Assembly (NCBI RefSeq): GCF_900119165.1
Contig: NZ_FPJG01000006.1
Span: 2,294,001 to 2,358,000 of the forward strand
Source: Amycolatopsis australiensis
Lineage (GTDB): Bacteria > Actinomycetota > Actinomycetes > Mycobacteriales > Pseudonocardiaceae
DNA: 64,000 nucleotides
Direction of reading: 5' to 3'
The notes beneath the pieces were generated by a model. That model was not told the origin of the DNA and made no database searches. It saw nothing but the letters and a program-made list of their open reading frames with translations. Shown in pieces: positions 9,437 to 18,757 of the stretch; positions within the stretch are counted from its first letter, which is position 1, and the number at the start of each line of letters is the position of its first letter. Position numbers and translations under genes: made by a program.

Positions 9437-10489
9437 TTACGGCAGCGGGGGAACGACGTCGTCGGCGGGCACGTCCAGGTGGCCGTCGAAGTTGACCGAG
9501 GAGTACGCCCGCAGCTTGTTGAGCCGGTGGTAGCCGTCGATCATTCTGACGGTCCCGGACTTGGACCGCATCACGATCGACTGCGTCGTCGCGCCGCCCT
9601 CGCGGTAGTGCACGCCGCGCAGCAGGTCGCCGTCGGTGACGCCGGTGGCGCAGAAGAAGACGTTGTCCCCGCGCACGAGGTCGTCGTTCAGCAGCACGCG
9701 GTCGAGGTCGTGGCCGGCGGCGAGAGCCTTCTCACGCTCGGCGTCGTCCTTCGGCCACAGCCGGCCCTGCAGCTCGCCGCCGAGGCACTTCATCGCGCAG
9801 GCCGCGATGATGCCCTCGGGTGTCCCGCCGATGCCGAGCAGCATGTCGACGCCGGTGGTCGGACGGGCCGCGGCGATGGCACCCGCGACGTCGCCGTCGG
9901 AGATGAACCGGATCCGCGCGCCCGCGTCCCGGACCTCCTTGATGATCTGCTCGTGCCGCGGGCGGTCGAGGATGCACACGGTGACATCGCTGACGCTGCT
10001 GTTCTTCGCCTTGGCGACGCGCCGGATGTTCTCCGCGATCGGCGCGCCCAGCTCGACCTTGCCCGCCGCGTCCGGCCCGACGGCCAGCTTCTCCATGTAG
10101 AACACCGCGGACGGGTCGAACATGGCGCCGCGCTCGGCGACCGCGAGCACCGCGAGGGCGTTGGGCATGCCCTTGGCCATCAGCGTGGTGCCGTCGACCG
10201 GGTCGACGGCGACGTCGCAGTCCGGGCCGTCGCCGTTGCCGACCTCTTCGCCGTTGAACAGCATGGGCGCTTCGTCCTTCTCGCCCTCGCCGATCACCAC
10301 GACGCCGCGCATCGACACCGTCGAGACGAGCTGGCGCATCGCGTCGACGGCCGCGCCGTCGCCGCCGATCTTGTCGCCGCGGCCGACCCAGCGGCCGGCC
10401 GCCATCGCGGCGGCTTCGGTGACCCGGACCAGCTCCATCGCGAGGTTGCGGTCGGGCGCTTCACGACGACTCTCTGCGGTGGACATCAT
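9437..10489 (-). CDS. glpX: class II fructose-1,6-bisphosphatase
   Basis: Gluconeogenic phosphatase converting fructose-1,6-bisphosphate to fructose-6-phosphate. The 350-residue protein has the GlpX hallmark [18 protein letters not shown] (metal and phosphate binding), the [14 protein letters not shown] block and [16 protein letters not shown]. Two adjacent ATG codons (10489 and 10486) can start it. It is transcribed away from xseB with about 80 nt between. glpX as the essential FBPase is usual for actinobacteria. Confidence 0.97.
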   Translation of the reverse strand: MMSTAESRREAPDRNLAMELVRVTEAAAMAAGRWVGRGDKIGGDGAAVDAMRQLVSTVSMRGVVVIGEGEKDEAPMLFNGEEVGNGDGPDCDVAVDPVDGTTLMAKGMPNALAVLAVAERGAMFDPSAVFYMEKLAVGPDAAGKVELGAPIAENIRRVAKAKNSSVSDVTVCILDRPRHEQIIKEVRDAGARIRFISDGDVAGAIAAARPTTGVDMLLGIGGTPEGIIAACAMKCLGGELQGRLWPKDDAEREKALAAGHDLDRVLLNDDLVRGDNVFFCATGVTDGDLLRGVHYREGGATTQSIVMRSKSGTVRMIDGYHRLNKLRAYSSVNFDGHLDVPADDVVPPLP

Positions 10490-10571
10490 TGCCTCCCGGA
10501 TGCTGGAACTGGCGGGTCAACAGTCTGTCAGATACCGGCCGCGTTTCCAGATACCGTGGGCATGGCCTACC

Positions 10572-10793
10572 TCACTGCGCGGAGTCGTCCTCCACGGACG
10601 CGAGGGCCGCTTCGATCCGCTCGCGCGCGCCTTCGAGGTGGTGCTCGCAGATCTTCGCGAGCTTCTCGCCCTTCTCCCACAACGCGAGTGACTGCTCGAG
10701 GGACAGGCCGCCGGCCTCCAGCTCGCGGACGACCTCGACGAGGCGGTCGCGGGCCTGCTCGTAGCCGAGCTCCTCGCTGGGTGTCTCACTCAC
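10572..10793 (-). CDS. xseB: exodeoxyribonuclease VII small subunit
   Basis: Small partner of XseA in the single-strand exonuclease ExoVII, 73 residues. It has the family pattern [44 protein letters not shown] and a C-terminal helix. The GTG at 10793 is chosen because it overlaps the stop of the preceding gene by 4 nt (GTGA), giving [13 protein letters not shown]. It is the last gene of the tight operon that starts with Ldp and xseA. Confidence 0.93.
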   Translation of the reverse strand: MSETPSEELGYEQARDRLVEVVRELEAGGLSLEQSLALWEKGEKLAKICEHHLEGARERIEAALASVEDDSAQ

Positions 10794-11188
10794 GCTCGGT
10801 GTTCTCCGACCTTCCGGGCTTGCACGCTGTTCGCGCACACTACCGCGCTGGCCATCGCGTGGTCGTAGCCGACGAAGGCCAGGGCGAACTCCTGGCCGTC
10901 ACCGTCCGCGATCGCCTCTTCGAGGTTCTCCTGCGCGCCGGCCACGCGCTTGCGGTGCCCGGCGCCCTCGGCGAACCACCAGAGCGAGCCGACCTGCATC
11001 GACGTCGCCTCGGACAGCCGCCGCAGCTGCGGGCCGAGGTCGCGGCGGGCGCTGCTGTGGCAGCCGGCGAGCAGCGCCGTCCAGCACTCGGCGGCGGCCC
11101 GGTCGGTGCGCACGGCCTGGTCCAGCAGCGGCCGCGCGCCGAGCTTCCTGGCCGCGTCCACGGTGAGCGGGAGGAACGTCACCTTCAC
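10790..11188 (-). CDS. conserved-looking protein of unknown function between xseA and xseB
   Basis: A 132-residue soluble protein starting (GTG) [20 protein letters not shown]. It overlaps xseA upstream and xseB downstream, each by a 4-nt GTGA junction, so all three are probably translated by coupling. It is predicted helical, with no membrane segments and no motif I recognise. Notable stretches are [20 protein letters not shown] and [19 protein letters not shown]. Its place inside the ExoVII operon suggests a nuclease-linked or nucleotide-linked role, but this is inference only. Confidence 0.8.
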   Translation of the reverse strand: MKVTFLPLTVDAARKLGARPLLDQAVRTDRAAAECWTALLAGCHSSARRDLGPQLRRLSEATSMQVGSLWWFAEGAGHRKRVAGAQENLEEAIADGDGQEFALAFVGYDHAMASAVVCANSVQARKVGEHRA

Positions 11189-12423
11189 CCCGGCTCTCCT
11201 TCCGCCACCGCCTTGATCGCGCCGTCGCCCACGCGCACGCGCAGCCGGGCACCGGCCTCGACTTCGGAGACGGAGCGGAGTACCTGGAGGTTGCCTTCGG
11301 CGTCCGTGAACTGCACGACCGCGTAGCCGCGGGCGAGCGTCGCCGCCGGGCCGAGCGCGGTGAGCCGGGCCCGCGCGCTGGTGAGCTCGGCCTGGTCCTT
11401 GGCGAGCAGCGTCAGCATGGCGCGGCGCGCGCGTTCGCGGTGGACGTCGACGTCGTCCTGGCGGCGCTGGATCGGGCCGAGCGGATCGGCCAGCGAGGGA
11501 CGGCTGCGGATCTGGTGGAGCAGCCGTGTCTGGGTGTCGACCCAGCCGTGCAGCGCCCGGCGGCCGCGATCGCGCATCTGCCGGACCCGCTCGGTCTCCT
11601 CGCGCAGGTCGGGCACGATCCGCTTGCCGGCGTCGGTCGGCGTCGAGCAGCGCAGGTCGGCGACGTGGTCGAGCAGCGGAGTGTCCGGTTCGTGCCCGAT
11701 CGCGCTGACCACCGGCGTGCCGGCGGCCGACACCGCGCGGCAGAGTGCCTCGTCGGAGAACGGCAGCAGGTCCTCGACGCTGCCGCCGCCGCGGGCGATG
11801 ACGATGACGTCGATCTCGGGGTCGGCGTCCAGGATCCGCAGCGCCCGCATGACCTGCGGCACGGCCTGCGAGCCCTGCACGGCGGTGTTGAGGACCTTGA
11901 ACCGGACGTGCGGCCACCGCGTCTGGGCGTTGACCAGCACGTCCCGCTCGGCGGCCGACGCACGGCCCGTGATGAGCCCGACGCCCTTCGGCAGGAACGG
12001 GACCGGCCGCTTGCGCTGCGGGGAGAACAGGCCTTCGGCGGCCAGCAGCTTGCGCAGGCGTTCGACCCGCGCCAGCAGCTCGCCGATGCCGACCGCGCGG
12101 ATCTGGTCGGCACGCAGGCTGATCGTGCCGCGGCCGAAGAAGAACGACGGCTTGGCGTGCACGACCACGCTGGCGCCCTCGCGCAGCGGCGGCTCCATCT
12201 CGCGGACCAGCCAGTTCGGGCAGGTCACCGACATCGAGACGTCCGCCGAGGGGTCACGCAGCGTCAGGAACGCGGTCTGCGTGTTCGGCCGCGCGCTGAT
12301 CTGCGTGACCTGGCCTTCGACCCAGACGGCGCCGAGCCGGTGGATCCAGTCGCCGATCTTGCGCGCGACGGTCCGGACCGGCCACGGCTTTTCGGCGGTG
12401 CTCGCTTCGGTCTCGGTGGTCAC
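11185..12423 (-). CDS. xseA: exodeoxyribonuclease VII large subunit
   Basis: Catalytic subunit of ExoVII, which degrades single-stranded DNA in both directions during repair. The 412-residue protein has an N-terminal OB-fold (WVEGQVTQISARPNTQTAFL) and a catalytic domain with GLITGRASAAERDVL, VIVIARGGGSVEDLLPFSDE and VSAIGHEPDTPLLDHVAD. A long helical arm follows. The GTG at 12423 (MTTETEASTAEKPW) overlaps the upstream stop codon by 4 nt. It is coupled downstream to the unknown gene at 10790. Confidence 0.96.
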   Translation of the reverse strand: MTTETEASTAEKPWPVRTVARKIGDWIHRLGAVWVEGQVTQISARPNTQTAFLTLRDPSADVSMSVTCPNWLVREMEPPLREGASVVVHAKPSFFFGRGTISLRADQIRAVGIGELLARVERLRKLLAAEGLFSPQRKRPVPFLPKGVGLITGRASAAERDVLVNAQTRWPHVRFKVLNTAVQGSQAVPQVMRALRILDADPEIDVIVIARGGGSVEDLLPFSDEALCRAVSAAGTPVVSAIGHEPDTPLLDHVADLRCSTPTDAGKRIVPDLREETERVRQMRDRGRRALHGWVDTQTRLLHQIRSRPSLADPLGPIQRRQDDVDVHRERARRAMLTLLAKDQAELTSARARLTALGPAATLARGYAVVQFTDAEGNLQVLRSVSEVEAGARLRVRVGDGAIKAVAEGEPG

Positions 12424-13172
12424 TGGCCGTTCTCTTGGCCGTCTTCCCCGGCCTGCTCGGCCTTGCGCGCGTTGGCGATCCGGCGGGACAGCATCCCGGT
12501 GAAGGACGAGCGGTCGGCGTGCGCGCGCTCGTACTCGAGGATCGTCTCGAGCTGGTCGATCGAGAGCTGGCGCAGCCGGGCCCGCAGCTGCGGGAGCGTG
12601 AGCTGGTCGTAGCCGGTCAGCCCGGCCGGACCCTCGTAGCCGCCGGCGCTGGTGCGGGGGATGTCGCTCTTGGCCTTCTTGTCGACCTTGGGCGTGCCGG
12701 GCTTGGGCGTCTGCGGCGGTTCTTCGGCGGCCGCCCCGGTGTCTTCGCCGGCGTCGAACTCGCCGTCGGCGTGGTCCTCGGCGAGGGCGCGTTCCTCTTC
12801 GGCCCACGGGTCGCCCAGCTCGGCTTCGAGCTCGGCGGCCGACGGGATGCGCCCGTTTATTTCGGAGCGGGGTTCCGGCACGTCGGCGACCGAGCCGAGG
12901 TCCGGGCGGGTGGGCTGGACGTCGAGGTCCTGGTCTTCGTCGAAGGTCGCCCAGCTGGGGGTGTCCTCGACCGGGCGCAGGCTCGACAGCGCGTTGTCGC
13001 CCTTGATCGCGAGCTCGGTGACGTGCTGCTGCACCCGCATGGAGGCCTGCAGCACCTGGCTGACCACGGTCACCGGCAGCCCGGCCAGCTGCCGGGGAAG
13101 TTCGCGAACCCGCTCGGCGGTGGTGACGGCGAGGCCCGCGGCGACCCGGAGGGGGAGCGGGAATGGCTTCAT
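12420..13172 (-). CDS. lipid droplet-associated protein homologue (Rv1109c type)
   Basis: A 250-residue protein with an amphipathic N-terminal helical region (MKPFPLPLRVAAGLAVTTAE, then VSQVLQASMRVQQHV). An acidic, Ala/Glu/Pro-rich linker follows, then a conserved C-terminal tail (GYDQLTLPQLRARLRQLSID, RANADRSSF-like block). The position between xseA and ispH is that of mycobacterial Rv1109c, the family annotated as lipid-droplet-associated. Its function is taken from that family and is not visible in motifs. The start at 13172 is the only one that fits the family N-terminus. Its stop overlaps the xseA start by 4 nt. Confidence 0.75.
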   Translation of the reverse strand: MKPFPLPLRVAAGLAVTTAERVRELPRQLAGLPVTVVSQVLQASMRVQQHVTELAIKGDNALSSLRPVEDTPSWATFDEDQDLDVQPTRPDLGSVADVPEPRSEINGRIPSAAELEAELGDPWAEEERALAEDHADGEFDAGEDTGAAAEEPPQTPKPGTPKVDKKAKSDIPRTSAGGYEGPAGLTGYDQLTLPQLRARLRQLSIDQLETILEYERAHADRSSFTGMLSRRIANARKAEQAGEDGQENGQ

Positions 13173-13416
13173 GGGGTCCAGCCTGCCGCATGTCCGGCCG
13201 TCTTGCCCAACCGAACGGGTGAGGCTTGTTCTGGTCAGCCCGCCGCGGCCCGCACGCGAACCGCTGGTCAGCGGGGAGCCTGCGGCGGGCGACGGCTGAA
13301 CGAGCCTCATCGGGGTCGGCCGCGGGGCGTGACCTCCGGCACAGCACGGTAGAGGGACGAAGCTCACCCGAAAGGGACTTCGAGTTCGTCTCGGGGCTGC
13401 CCGTACCCTGGGTGCC

Positions 13417-14412
13417 ATGAGTGCAGCGAGTCCCGGAATCGAGCCCGCGGGTACCCCGACGATCACCGGAACCGCTTCCGGCAAGCGAGTGCTGCTCGCG
13501 AAGCCCCGTGGTTACTGCGCGGGCGTCGACCGCGCGGTGATCGCCGTCGAGAAGGCCCTCGAGGTCTACGGCGCCCCGGTGTACGTCCGCAAGGAGATCG
13601 TGCACAACCGGCACGTGGTGGAGACGCTGCGCGAGCGCGGCGCGATCTTCGTCGACGAGACGTCCGAGGTGCCCGAGGGCGCGCTGGTGGTGTTCTCCGC
13701 CCACGGCGTCTCGCCGATGGTGCACGCGGAGGCGGCCGAACGGAACCTGCGCACGATCGACGCGACCTGCCCCCTGGTGACGAAGGTGCACAAGGAGGTC
13801 AACCGCTTCGCGAAGGACGACTACGACATCCTCCTGATCGGCCACGAGGGCCACGAAGAGGTCGAGGGCACGGCCGGCGAGGCCCCGGACAAGGTCCAGC
13901 TGGTCGACACGGCCGAGGACGTCGACAAGGTCGAGGTGCGCGACCCGTCGAAGGTGATTTGGCTGTCGCAGACGACGCTGTCGGTCGACGAGACGATGGA
14001 GCGCGTCGACCAGCTCCGCGAGCGTTTCCCGGGCTTGGCGGACCCGCCGAGCGACGACATCTGCTACGCGACGACGAACCGCCAGGTGGCGGTCAAGGCG
14101 ATGGCGGCGGAGTGCGACCTGGTGCTGGTGGTCGGTTCGAAGAACTCGTCGAACTCGAAGCGCCTGGTGGAGGTGGCGCTGAAGGCGGGGGCTCGCGCGT
14201 CGTACCTGGTGGACTTCGCGCGCGAGGTGGACGAGGAGTGGCTCACCGGCGTGACGACGGTGGGCGTGACGTCGGGCGCGTCGGTGCCGGACGTGCTGGT
14301 GATGGAGCTGCTGGACTGGCTGGCCGAGCGCGGCTACGCCGACGTCGACGAGGTCACCACGGCCAACGAGAAGATCTCGTTCGCCCCGCCGAAGGAACTG
14401 CGCAAGGTCTGA
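13417..14412 (+). CDS. ispH: 4-hydroxy-3-methylbut-2-enyl diphosphate reductase
   Basis: Last enzyme of the MEP isoprenoid pathway, an iron-sulfur protein making IPP and DMAPP from HMBPP. The 331-residue protein shows three cluster cysteines in [25 protein letters not shown] and [10 protein letters not shown]. Active-site blocks are EIVHNRHVV and FSAHGVSP. A -10-like TACCCT at 13404-13409 lies 7 nt before the ATG and there is no Shine-Dalgarno, so the transcript may be leaderless. It diverges from the Ldp gene and is followed by a perfect terminator hairpin. Confidence 0.97.
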   Translation: MSAASPGIEPAGTPTITGTASGKRVLLAKPRGYCAGVDRAVIAVEKALEVYGAPVYVRKEIVHNRHVVETLRERGAIFVDETSEVPEGALVVFSAHGVSPMVHAEAAERNLRTIDATCPLVTKVHKEVNRFAKDDYDILLIGHEGHEEVEGTAGEAPDKVQLVDTAEDVDKVEVRDPSKVIWLSQTTLSVDETMERVDQLRERFPGLADPPSDDICYATTNRQVAVKAMAAECDLVLVVGSKNSSNSKRLVEVALKAGARASYLVDFAREVDEEWLTGVTTVGVTSGASVPDVLVMELLDWLAERGYADVDEVTTANEKISFAPPKELRKV

Positions 14413-14420
14413 CCCGCGTC

Positions 14421-14454
14421 ACGGCGGTCACCTCCCATCGGAGATGACCGCCGT
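14421..14454. terminator. bidirectional hairpin between ispH and the DUF6542 gene
   Basis: A perfect 10-bp inverted repeat: ACGGCGGTCA at 14421-14430 and TGACCGCCGT at 14445-14454, with a 14-nt loop. TTT follows on the plus strand. It sits between the convergent ispH and DUF6542 stops. Confidence 0.75.
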
Positions 14455-14463
14455 TTCTGCTGG

Positions 14464-15372
14464 TCAGCGCTCTTCTTCGTCCCAAGGACGGGGCCGGCGC
14501 GGCGGCGTACTCCGCCCACCGGACGGCCGCCGGGGCGGCGGCGTGTCACGGCCGTCTTCGGCGGGCGGCCGCGGACGTCGCCGGGGAGCGTCACCGCTGC
14601 GGCGCGGGTCGCCGTCCTGCGGACGCGGCGTGCGACGGCCGGTCGGCGGTGGCTGCTTGCGCGCTCCGCGGTCGCGTTCGGTGGGCGCGCCCGCGCGAGG
14701 TGTGCGGCGCTCGCCGTCGGCCGGGGGACGGGGTCGCCGCGGCGGTTCGCCGTCCCGCCGGCGCTGGGCGCCCTGCGGCAGCGGCGTCTGGCCGGTGCGG
14801 CTGGACCCGGGCGGCCGCGGACGACCGCCGGCCGACGTCGACGCTGCGCGCGTCGCGGGCCGTTCGTCGTCCTCGTCGGCGGTGCGGCGGTCGGCCTTGA
14901 CCTTTTTCGGGGCGTTCGGGTCGCGCTCGCGGAAGATGCGGAGGAAGCCGATCAGCAGCGTGATGCCGGTGGTGATCGCCATCGTCGGGAAGCCGTTGAT
15001 CAGCGGGGTGCCGATGCTGAGGGCCTTGGACAGCGTGTCGTCGCCCTGGGAGCCGGAGGTCAGCAGGATGACACCGGGCACGGTGACGGCCAGCACGAGC
15101 GGCGGCATCACCATCGGCCCGAACAACCCGCGGCGGCGCACCGCGCAGACCGCGATCACGGACCCGGCGATGTAACAGACGGTGAAGATCGCCGGCAGGC
15201 TGCCCTGGCTCGGCTTGCCGATGAGGGCGCCCACGACCGCCAGCCCAAGGCCGACGAGGACGGCGGCCCACCAAGGCAGCCCGCGCCGGGAACCGACGAC
15301 AGGACGCTCATCCCACGGCACGGGGACGTCGTCGGCATCTGGATCGCTCTGGCGATCGCGAATCGCGGTCAC
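14464..15372 (-). CDS. DUF6542 membrane protein with long Pro/Arg-rich tail
   Basis: A 302-residue protein whose first half carries about four membrane helices: GLPWWAAVLVGLGLAVVGAL, SLPAIFTVCYIAGSVIAVCA, MVMPPLVLAVTVPGVILL and FPTMAITTGITLLIGFLRI. The second half (about residues 160-302) is a low-complexity Arg/Pro/Gly/Asp-rich cytoplasmic tail. The position next to ispH matches Rv1111c, whose family is DUF6542. Function is not known. The tail composition is extreme even for this genome and is likely disordered. Confidence 0.8.
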   Translation of the reverse strand: MTAIRDRQSDPDADDVPVPWDERPVVGSRRGLPWWAAVLVGLGLAVVGALIGKPSQGSLPAIFTVCYIAGSVIAVCAVRRRGLFGPMVMPPLVLAVTVPGVILLTSGSQGDDTLSKALSIGTPLINGFPTMAITTGITLLIGFLRIFRERDPNAPKKVKADRRTADEDDERPATRAASTSAGGRPRPPGSSRTGQTPLPQGAQRRRDGEPPRRPRPPADGERRTPRAGAPTERDRGARKQPPPTGRRTPRPQDGDPRRSGDAPRRRPRPPAEDGRDTPPPRRPSGGRSTPPRRPRPWDEEER

Positions 15373-15881
15373 GAGACAACACCGTATCTCGTGGTTGTGA
15401 AGATCTTGCTAGCACCGCTGCCGACGTGGGCGTACGCCGATCCGCCGACGGGACGGGAGCGGCCCTGCCGGGGGTGGGGCGGATGCGGTCCGGCGGTCTC
15501 CTTTCTGCCGCTGGAGTGGTGGGTTGCCGCAGGTCGGAGGGTCGCCGCCGGTCTCGGCTCGGCGGTCCGGTGACCGCTTGTGGGCTGGTCGGCCGCCGAC
15601 GGGAAGCCGCCGGTGAAGTCGCACAGGGCCACAGGGGCGCCCGTCCGTGGCAGCCGCTTGCCAAGGCCGCCGCTCTCGCGGTCACCAACCTCCGGTACCG
15701 CCTTCAGCCGCTACCTCGGCGGCGGCCATCGAGTGGCGGGAGCCGGCGCTGCCGGACCGCGACCTCGCGGTCCGGGTGCCGAGGCCGCTGCCCCGGGCCG
15801 GCGGTCACCAACCCCGCCGCTGCCCACAACCGCGGCCCAACCTTCCCGCTGACCGCACCCCCCGCCGTCGCGGAGCGGAGT
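15373..15881. other. 509-bp stretch without a convincing gene
   Basis: Between the divergent start of the DUF6542 gene and the end of rmuC. Short frames exist on both strands but are Pro/Arg-rich shadows without start signals or recognisable domains. The sequence has many GCGGTC/GACCGC blocks; GCGGTCACCAAC occurs twice (about 15677 and 15803). I see no RNA gene. Confidence 0.5.
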
Positions 15882-16796
15882 TCAGCTTGCTGCCAGCTCG
15901 TCTCCCTTCCGCACGGGCTGAACCGGGGCCGGGCTGCCGGCCGCCTCCGTCAGTGGTGCCACGGTCGCCCGGAACGTCTCCAACGCCTCCAGCTCCCGCC
16001 GGCGAGCGGACAAGAACCGCTGCAGATGGGTGCTCGACAGGTTCAACGCCTCCACCGCGCCGCCCGCTGCTCGGTGAGCCGCCGCCGCGCCCGCTCGTAC
16101 CTGCTCCACGTCCGCCTCCAGCGTGCGGTCGCTCGCTGCGAACAGGGCCGCCGATGCCAGGACGCCGAAGCCCGTCGGCCCGCACAGGAACACCCGGCGG
16201 TCTATCAGCCAGCGCAGCAGCTCCGGGTCGGTGTCCAGCGCCGCCACCACCGCAGCGTCGCTGGGGACGAACATGATCGTGCCGTAGATCGCGTCCGCCC
16301 AGCGCTGGTAGTTCTTGCCCGCCAGCTCCGCCGCTCGGGAGCGGATCTGGCGGACGTGCGCGCGCAACGCGTCGATCCGCTCCTCCGGGTCGTTCGTCTC
16401 CACCGCTTCGGCCCAGATCGCCATGCTCGCCTTCGCGTCGACCGGCACCGTGCGGTCGCCGCCCACCCGCAGCACCATGTCCGGTTTCGCCGAGCCGCCG
16501 CCCGCCACGTCCGTCTGCAGCGTGAAGTGCAGGTTCTCGCGCAGCCCGAGCGCCCGCGCCGTCTCCACCAGCACCTGCTCGCCCAGCTCGCCGCGCCCGC
16601 TGATCGAGGCGAACGCGACCTCGTACCGGCGCAACGCCAGCTGCTGCTGGTCCGCCTTGGCGCGCTCGGCCGCCACCAGCCGGGCCGCCGCGTCCGCCCG
16701 GCGCATCCCGTCGTTGTACAGCCGCCACAGCACCGCGACGGCGAACAGCAGCAGGACCGCCAGCACGATCGCCGCGGTGGTCAGCACCGTCGCCAC
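15882..16796 (-). CDS. rmuC: DNA recombination protein RmuC
   Basis: RmuC-family protein of 304 residues, linked in E. coli to limiting inversions at short repeats. It has an N-terminal membrane anchor (VLTTAAIVLAVLLLFAVAVLW), a short coiled region and then the nuclease-like core. The core includes VPVDAKASMAIWAEAVE (PD-(D/E)xK-like DAK), HVRQIRSRAAELAGKNYQRW and IMFVPSDAAVVAALDTDPEL. It is shorter than enterobacterial RmuC because the coiled-coil is reduced. It stands near sbcDC, another DNA-structure repair system. Confidence 0.9.
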   Translation of the reverse strand: MATVLTTAAIVLAVLLLFAVAVLWRLYNDGMRRADAAARLVAAERAKADQQQLALRRYEVAFASISGRGELGEQVLVETARALGLRENLHFTLQTDVAGGGSAKPDMVLRVGGDRTVPVDAKASMAIWAEAVETNDPEERIDALRAHVRQIRSRAAELAGKNYQRWADAIYGTIMFVPSDAAVVAALDTDPELLRWLIDRRVFLCGPTGFGVLASAALFAASDRTLEADVEQVRAGAAAAHRAAGGAVEALNLSSTHLQRFLSARRRELEALETFRATVAPLTEAAGSPAPVQPVRKGDELAAS

Positions 16797-16977
16797 TTCC
16801 GTCTCCTCCCTCCGGGCCGCCCGGTTCGGACCGCGGGGACATCATGGCGGACACCACCGACAAAAACCGCGACCGAACCGTCGCGCTCGGTAGCTGACCT
16901 GGGAACAAATCGAATTTTCGCGGGCGTGTTGGCCACCCGCCGCCCTCTCGGGCGTCCTGAAGGAAAGGGGGTGGGCG

Positions 16978-17514
16978 ATGCGGCGGATCGACGTGACGGA
17001 CCTGCCCGGGGACGTCGTGGCGCAGATCGACGCACTCGGGCCCGGCGAGCACCTGGTGATCACCCGGGACGGCGAGCCGGTCGCGGTCATCCGCGGCGTG
17101 GCCACCGCACCCAAGCCGTCCTACGGCCACGACGTGACCGTCGTGGCCACCGCGATGAAGCTGTCCGCTTCGGCGCGGTCCTCACTGGCCGCCGAACTCG
17201 GCGGGGACTACGTCGTGCTGGACCTCCACGCCGCACCCGCGACCGCCGACGTGCTGCTCGTCCCGCCGTCGAGCCCGCAGCTGGTCGGCCACCTCCGGGC
17301 GATGTTCCCGAAGGCCCGCGTCGTCGTCACCGAGATCGAGGACGACGAACTCGGGGTCAGCTACCGCGGCCCGGTGCACCGCATGCTCGACGCGGGCGCC
17401 GAGACCTACCTGGCCTCGACGACCATCCCGCGGCTGGCGGAGCAGCTCGACGCGGTCGCCCAGCGCCGTCAGATCGGCGCCGCCCGGCTGGAGATCGAGG
17501 CCGGCCCCTCCTGA
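16978..17514 (+). CDS. Phd/YefM-like N-terminus fused to an unknown C-terminal domain
   Basis: A 178-residue protein. Residues 1-40 (MRRIDVTDLPGDVVAQIDAL, then GEHLVITRDGEPVAVIRG) resemble the DNA-binding fold of Phd/YefM antitoxins, with the usual VITRDGEPVAVI strand. The rest (about 50-178) looks like an alpha/beta domain (ADVLLVPPSSPQLVGHLRAM, KARVVVTEIEDDELGVSY) that I do not recognise. No toxin-sized gene follows; the next gene is sbcD. It could be a stand-alone regulator that borrowed the fold. An SD-like AAGGAAAGG lies about 8 nt before the ATG. Confidence 0.75.
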   Translation: MRRIDVTDLPGDVVAQIDALGPGEHLVITRDGEPVAVIRGVATAPKPSYGHDVTVVATAMKLSASARSSLAAELGGDYVVLDLHAAPATADVLLVPPSSPQLVGHLRAMFPKARVVVTEIEDDELGVSYRGPVHRMLDAGAETYLASTTIPRLAEQLDAVAQRRQIGAARLEIEAGPS

Positions 17515-17605
17515 CCAGGCACCTGCTCGTGCTCGCACACACGTTCGAGTGAGTTCGCGGCGAGTCTCCGCGATTTCGTCGGGGCCGGGTCGTACCTTGG
17601 CCCCC

Positions 17606-18757
17606 GTGAGATTCCTGCACACCTCCGACTGGCACGTCGGCCGCACGTTCCACGGCGCCGACCTGCTCGCGGAGCAAGAGACGGTGCTCGGGCACCTCGC
17701 CGACCTCGTGGCCGGCGAGGCGGTCGACGCCGTCCTGGTGGCAGGCGACATCTACGACCGCGCGGTGCCGTCGGCCGAGGCCGTCCGGGTGGCCACCGCG
17801 GCGGTCGCGCGGATCCGCGCCGCCGGCGCGCACCTCGTGGTCACCCCGGGCAACCACGACTCCGCGCCGCGGCTGGGTGCCTTCGCCGAGTTCGCCGCGG
17901 CGGGCGGGCTGCACCTGCGCACCAACGTCGGCGGGCTGGCCGAGCCGGTGCTGTTCGACGACGACCACGGGCCGGTCGCCGTCTACGGAATCCCGTACCT
18001 GGAGCCGGAACCGGCGCGGCACGCGCTGGGCGTGCCGGACGCGCGCGGCCACACCGGCGTGCTCACCGAGGCGATGCGCCGGATCCGCGCGGACCTCGAA
18101 ACCCGGCCCGGCACCCGGTCGGTCGTGCTCGCGCACGCGTTCGTCACCGGCGGCGAGCCCACGGACTCCGAGCGGACGATCGCCGTCGGCGGCGTCGAGC
18201 AGGTACCCGGCTCGGTCTTCGACGGCGTCGACTACGTCGCGCTCGGCCACCTCCACGGGCCGCAGACGCTCGCCGGGCACCTGCGCTACTCCGGCAGCCC
18301 GCTGGCGTACTCGTTTTCCGAGGCCCGCCAACGCAAATCGGTCTGGCTGGTCGACCTCGACGAGACCGGGCTCGCCGAAGTCCGGCGCCACGAGCTGCCG
18401 GTCCCGAGGGCGCTCGCCACTCTCCGGGGCGACATCGAGGACCTGCTCGCGGACCCGGAACACGACAAGTACCTCGAGCACTTCCTGTCGGTCACGGTCA
18501 CCGACCGGGTGCGCCCGGTCGACGCCATGCGGCGGCTGCGGGAGCGGTTCCCGTACGCGGTCCACCTGGACTGGGCGCCCGAGGGCGGATCCGCCGGTAC
18601 CCCGCTGCGGTACTCGGACGCCGTGCGCGGCCGGTCGGACATCGAGATCTCGCGCAGCTTCCTCGACGACTGCCGGGGCGCCCCACCGACCGAAAGCGAA
18701 GAGCAGCTCCTCTTCAAAGCCCTCGAAGCGGCCGACCGGGGGGCGCTCGCGAAATGA
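17606..18757 (+). CDS. sbcD: exonuclease SbcCD subunit D
   Basis: Mre11-type nuclease of the SbcCD complex, which cuts hairpins and blocked DNA ends. The 383-residue protein has metallophosphoesterase motifs in order: HTSDWHVG, AGDIYDRAVPS, VVTPGNHDSAPRLG, LAHAFV and ALGHLHGPQ. The GTG at 17606 (MRFLHTSDWHVGRTF) is chosen over upstream in-frame codons because the first motif must lie at the N-terminus. A TACCTT hexamer 7 nt upstream suggests a leaderless mRNA. It is coupled to sbcC by a 4-nt ATGA overlap. Confidence 0.96.
   Translation: MRFLHTSDWHVGRTFHGADLLAEQETVLGHLADLVAGEAVDAVLVAGDIYDRAVPSAEAVRVATAAVARIRAAGAHLVVTPGNHDSAPRLGAFAEFAAAGGLHLRTNVGGLAEPVLFDDDHGPVAVYGIPYLEPEPARHALGVPDARGHTGVLTEAMRRIRADLETRPGTRSVVLAHAFVTGGEPTDSERTIAVGGVEQVPGSVFDGVDYVALGHLHGPQTLAGHLRYSGSPLAYSFSEARQRKSVWLVDLDETGLAEVRRHELPVPRALATLRGDIEDLLADPEHDKYLEHFLSVTVTDRVRPVDAMRRLRERFPYAVHLDWAPEGGSAGTPLRYSDAVRGRSDIEISRSFLDDCRGAPPTESEEQLLFKALEAADRGALAK

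Noticed and set aside
15308..15688. 126-residue minus-strand frame upstream of the DUF6542 gene
   Set aside because: Pro/Arg/Ser-rich, no ribosome-binding site and it overlaps the DUF6542 start; no sign of a real protein.
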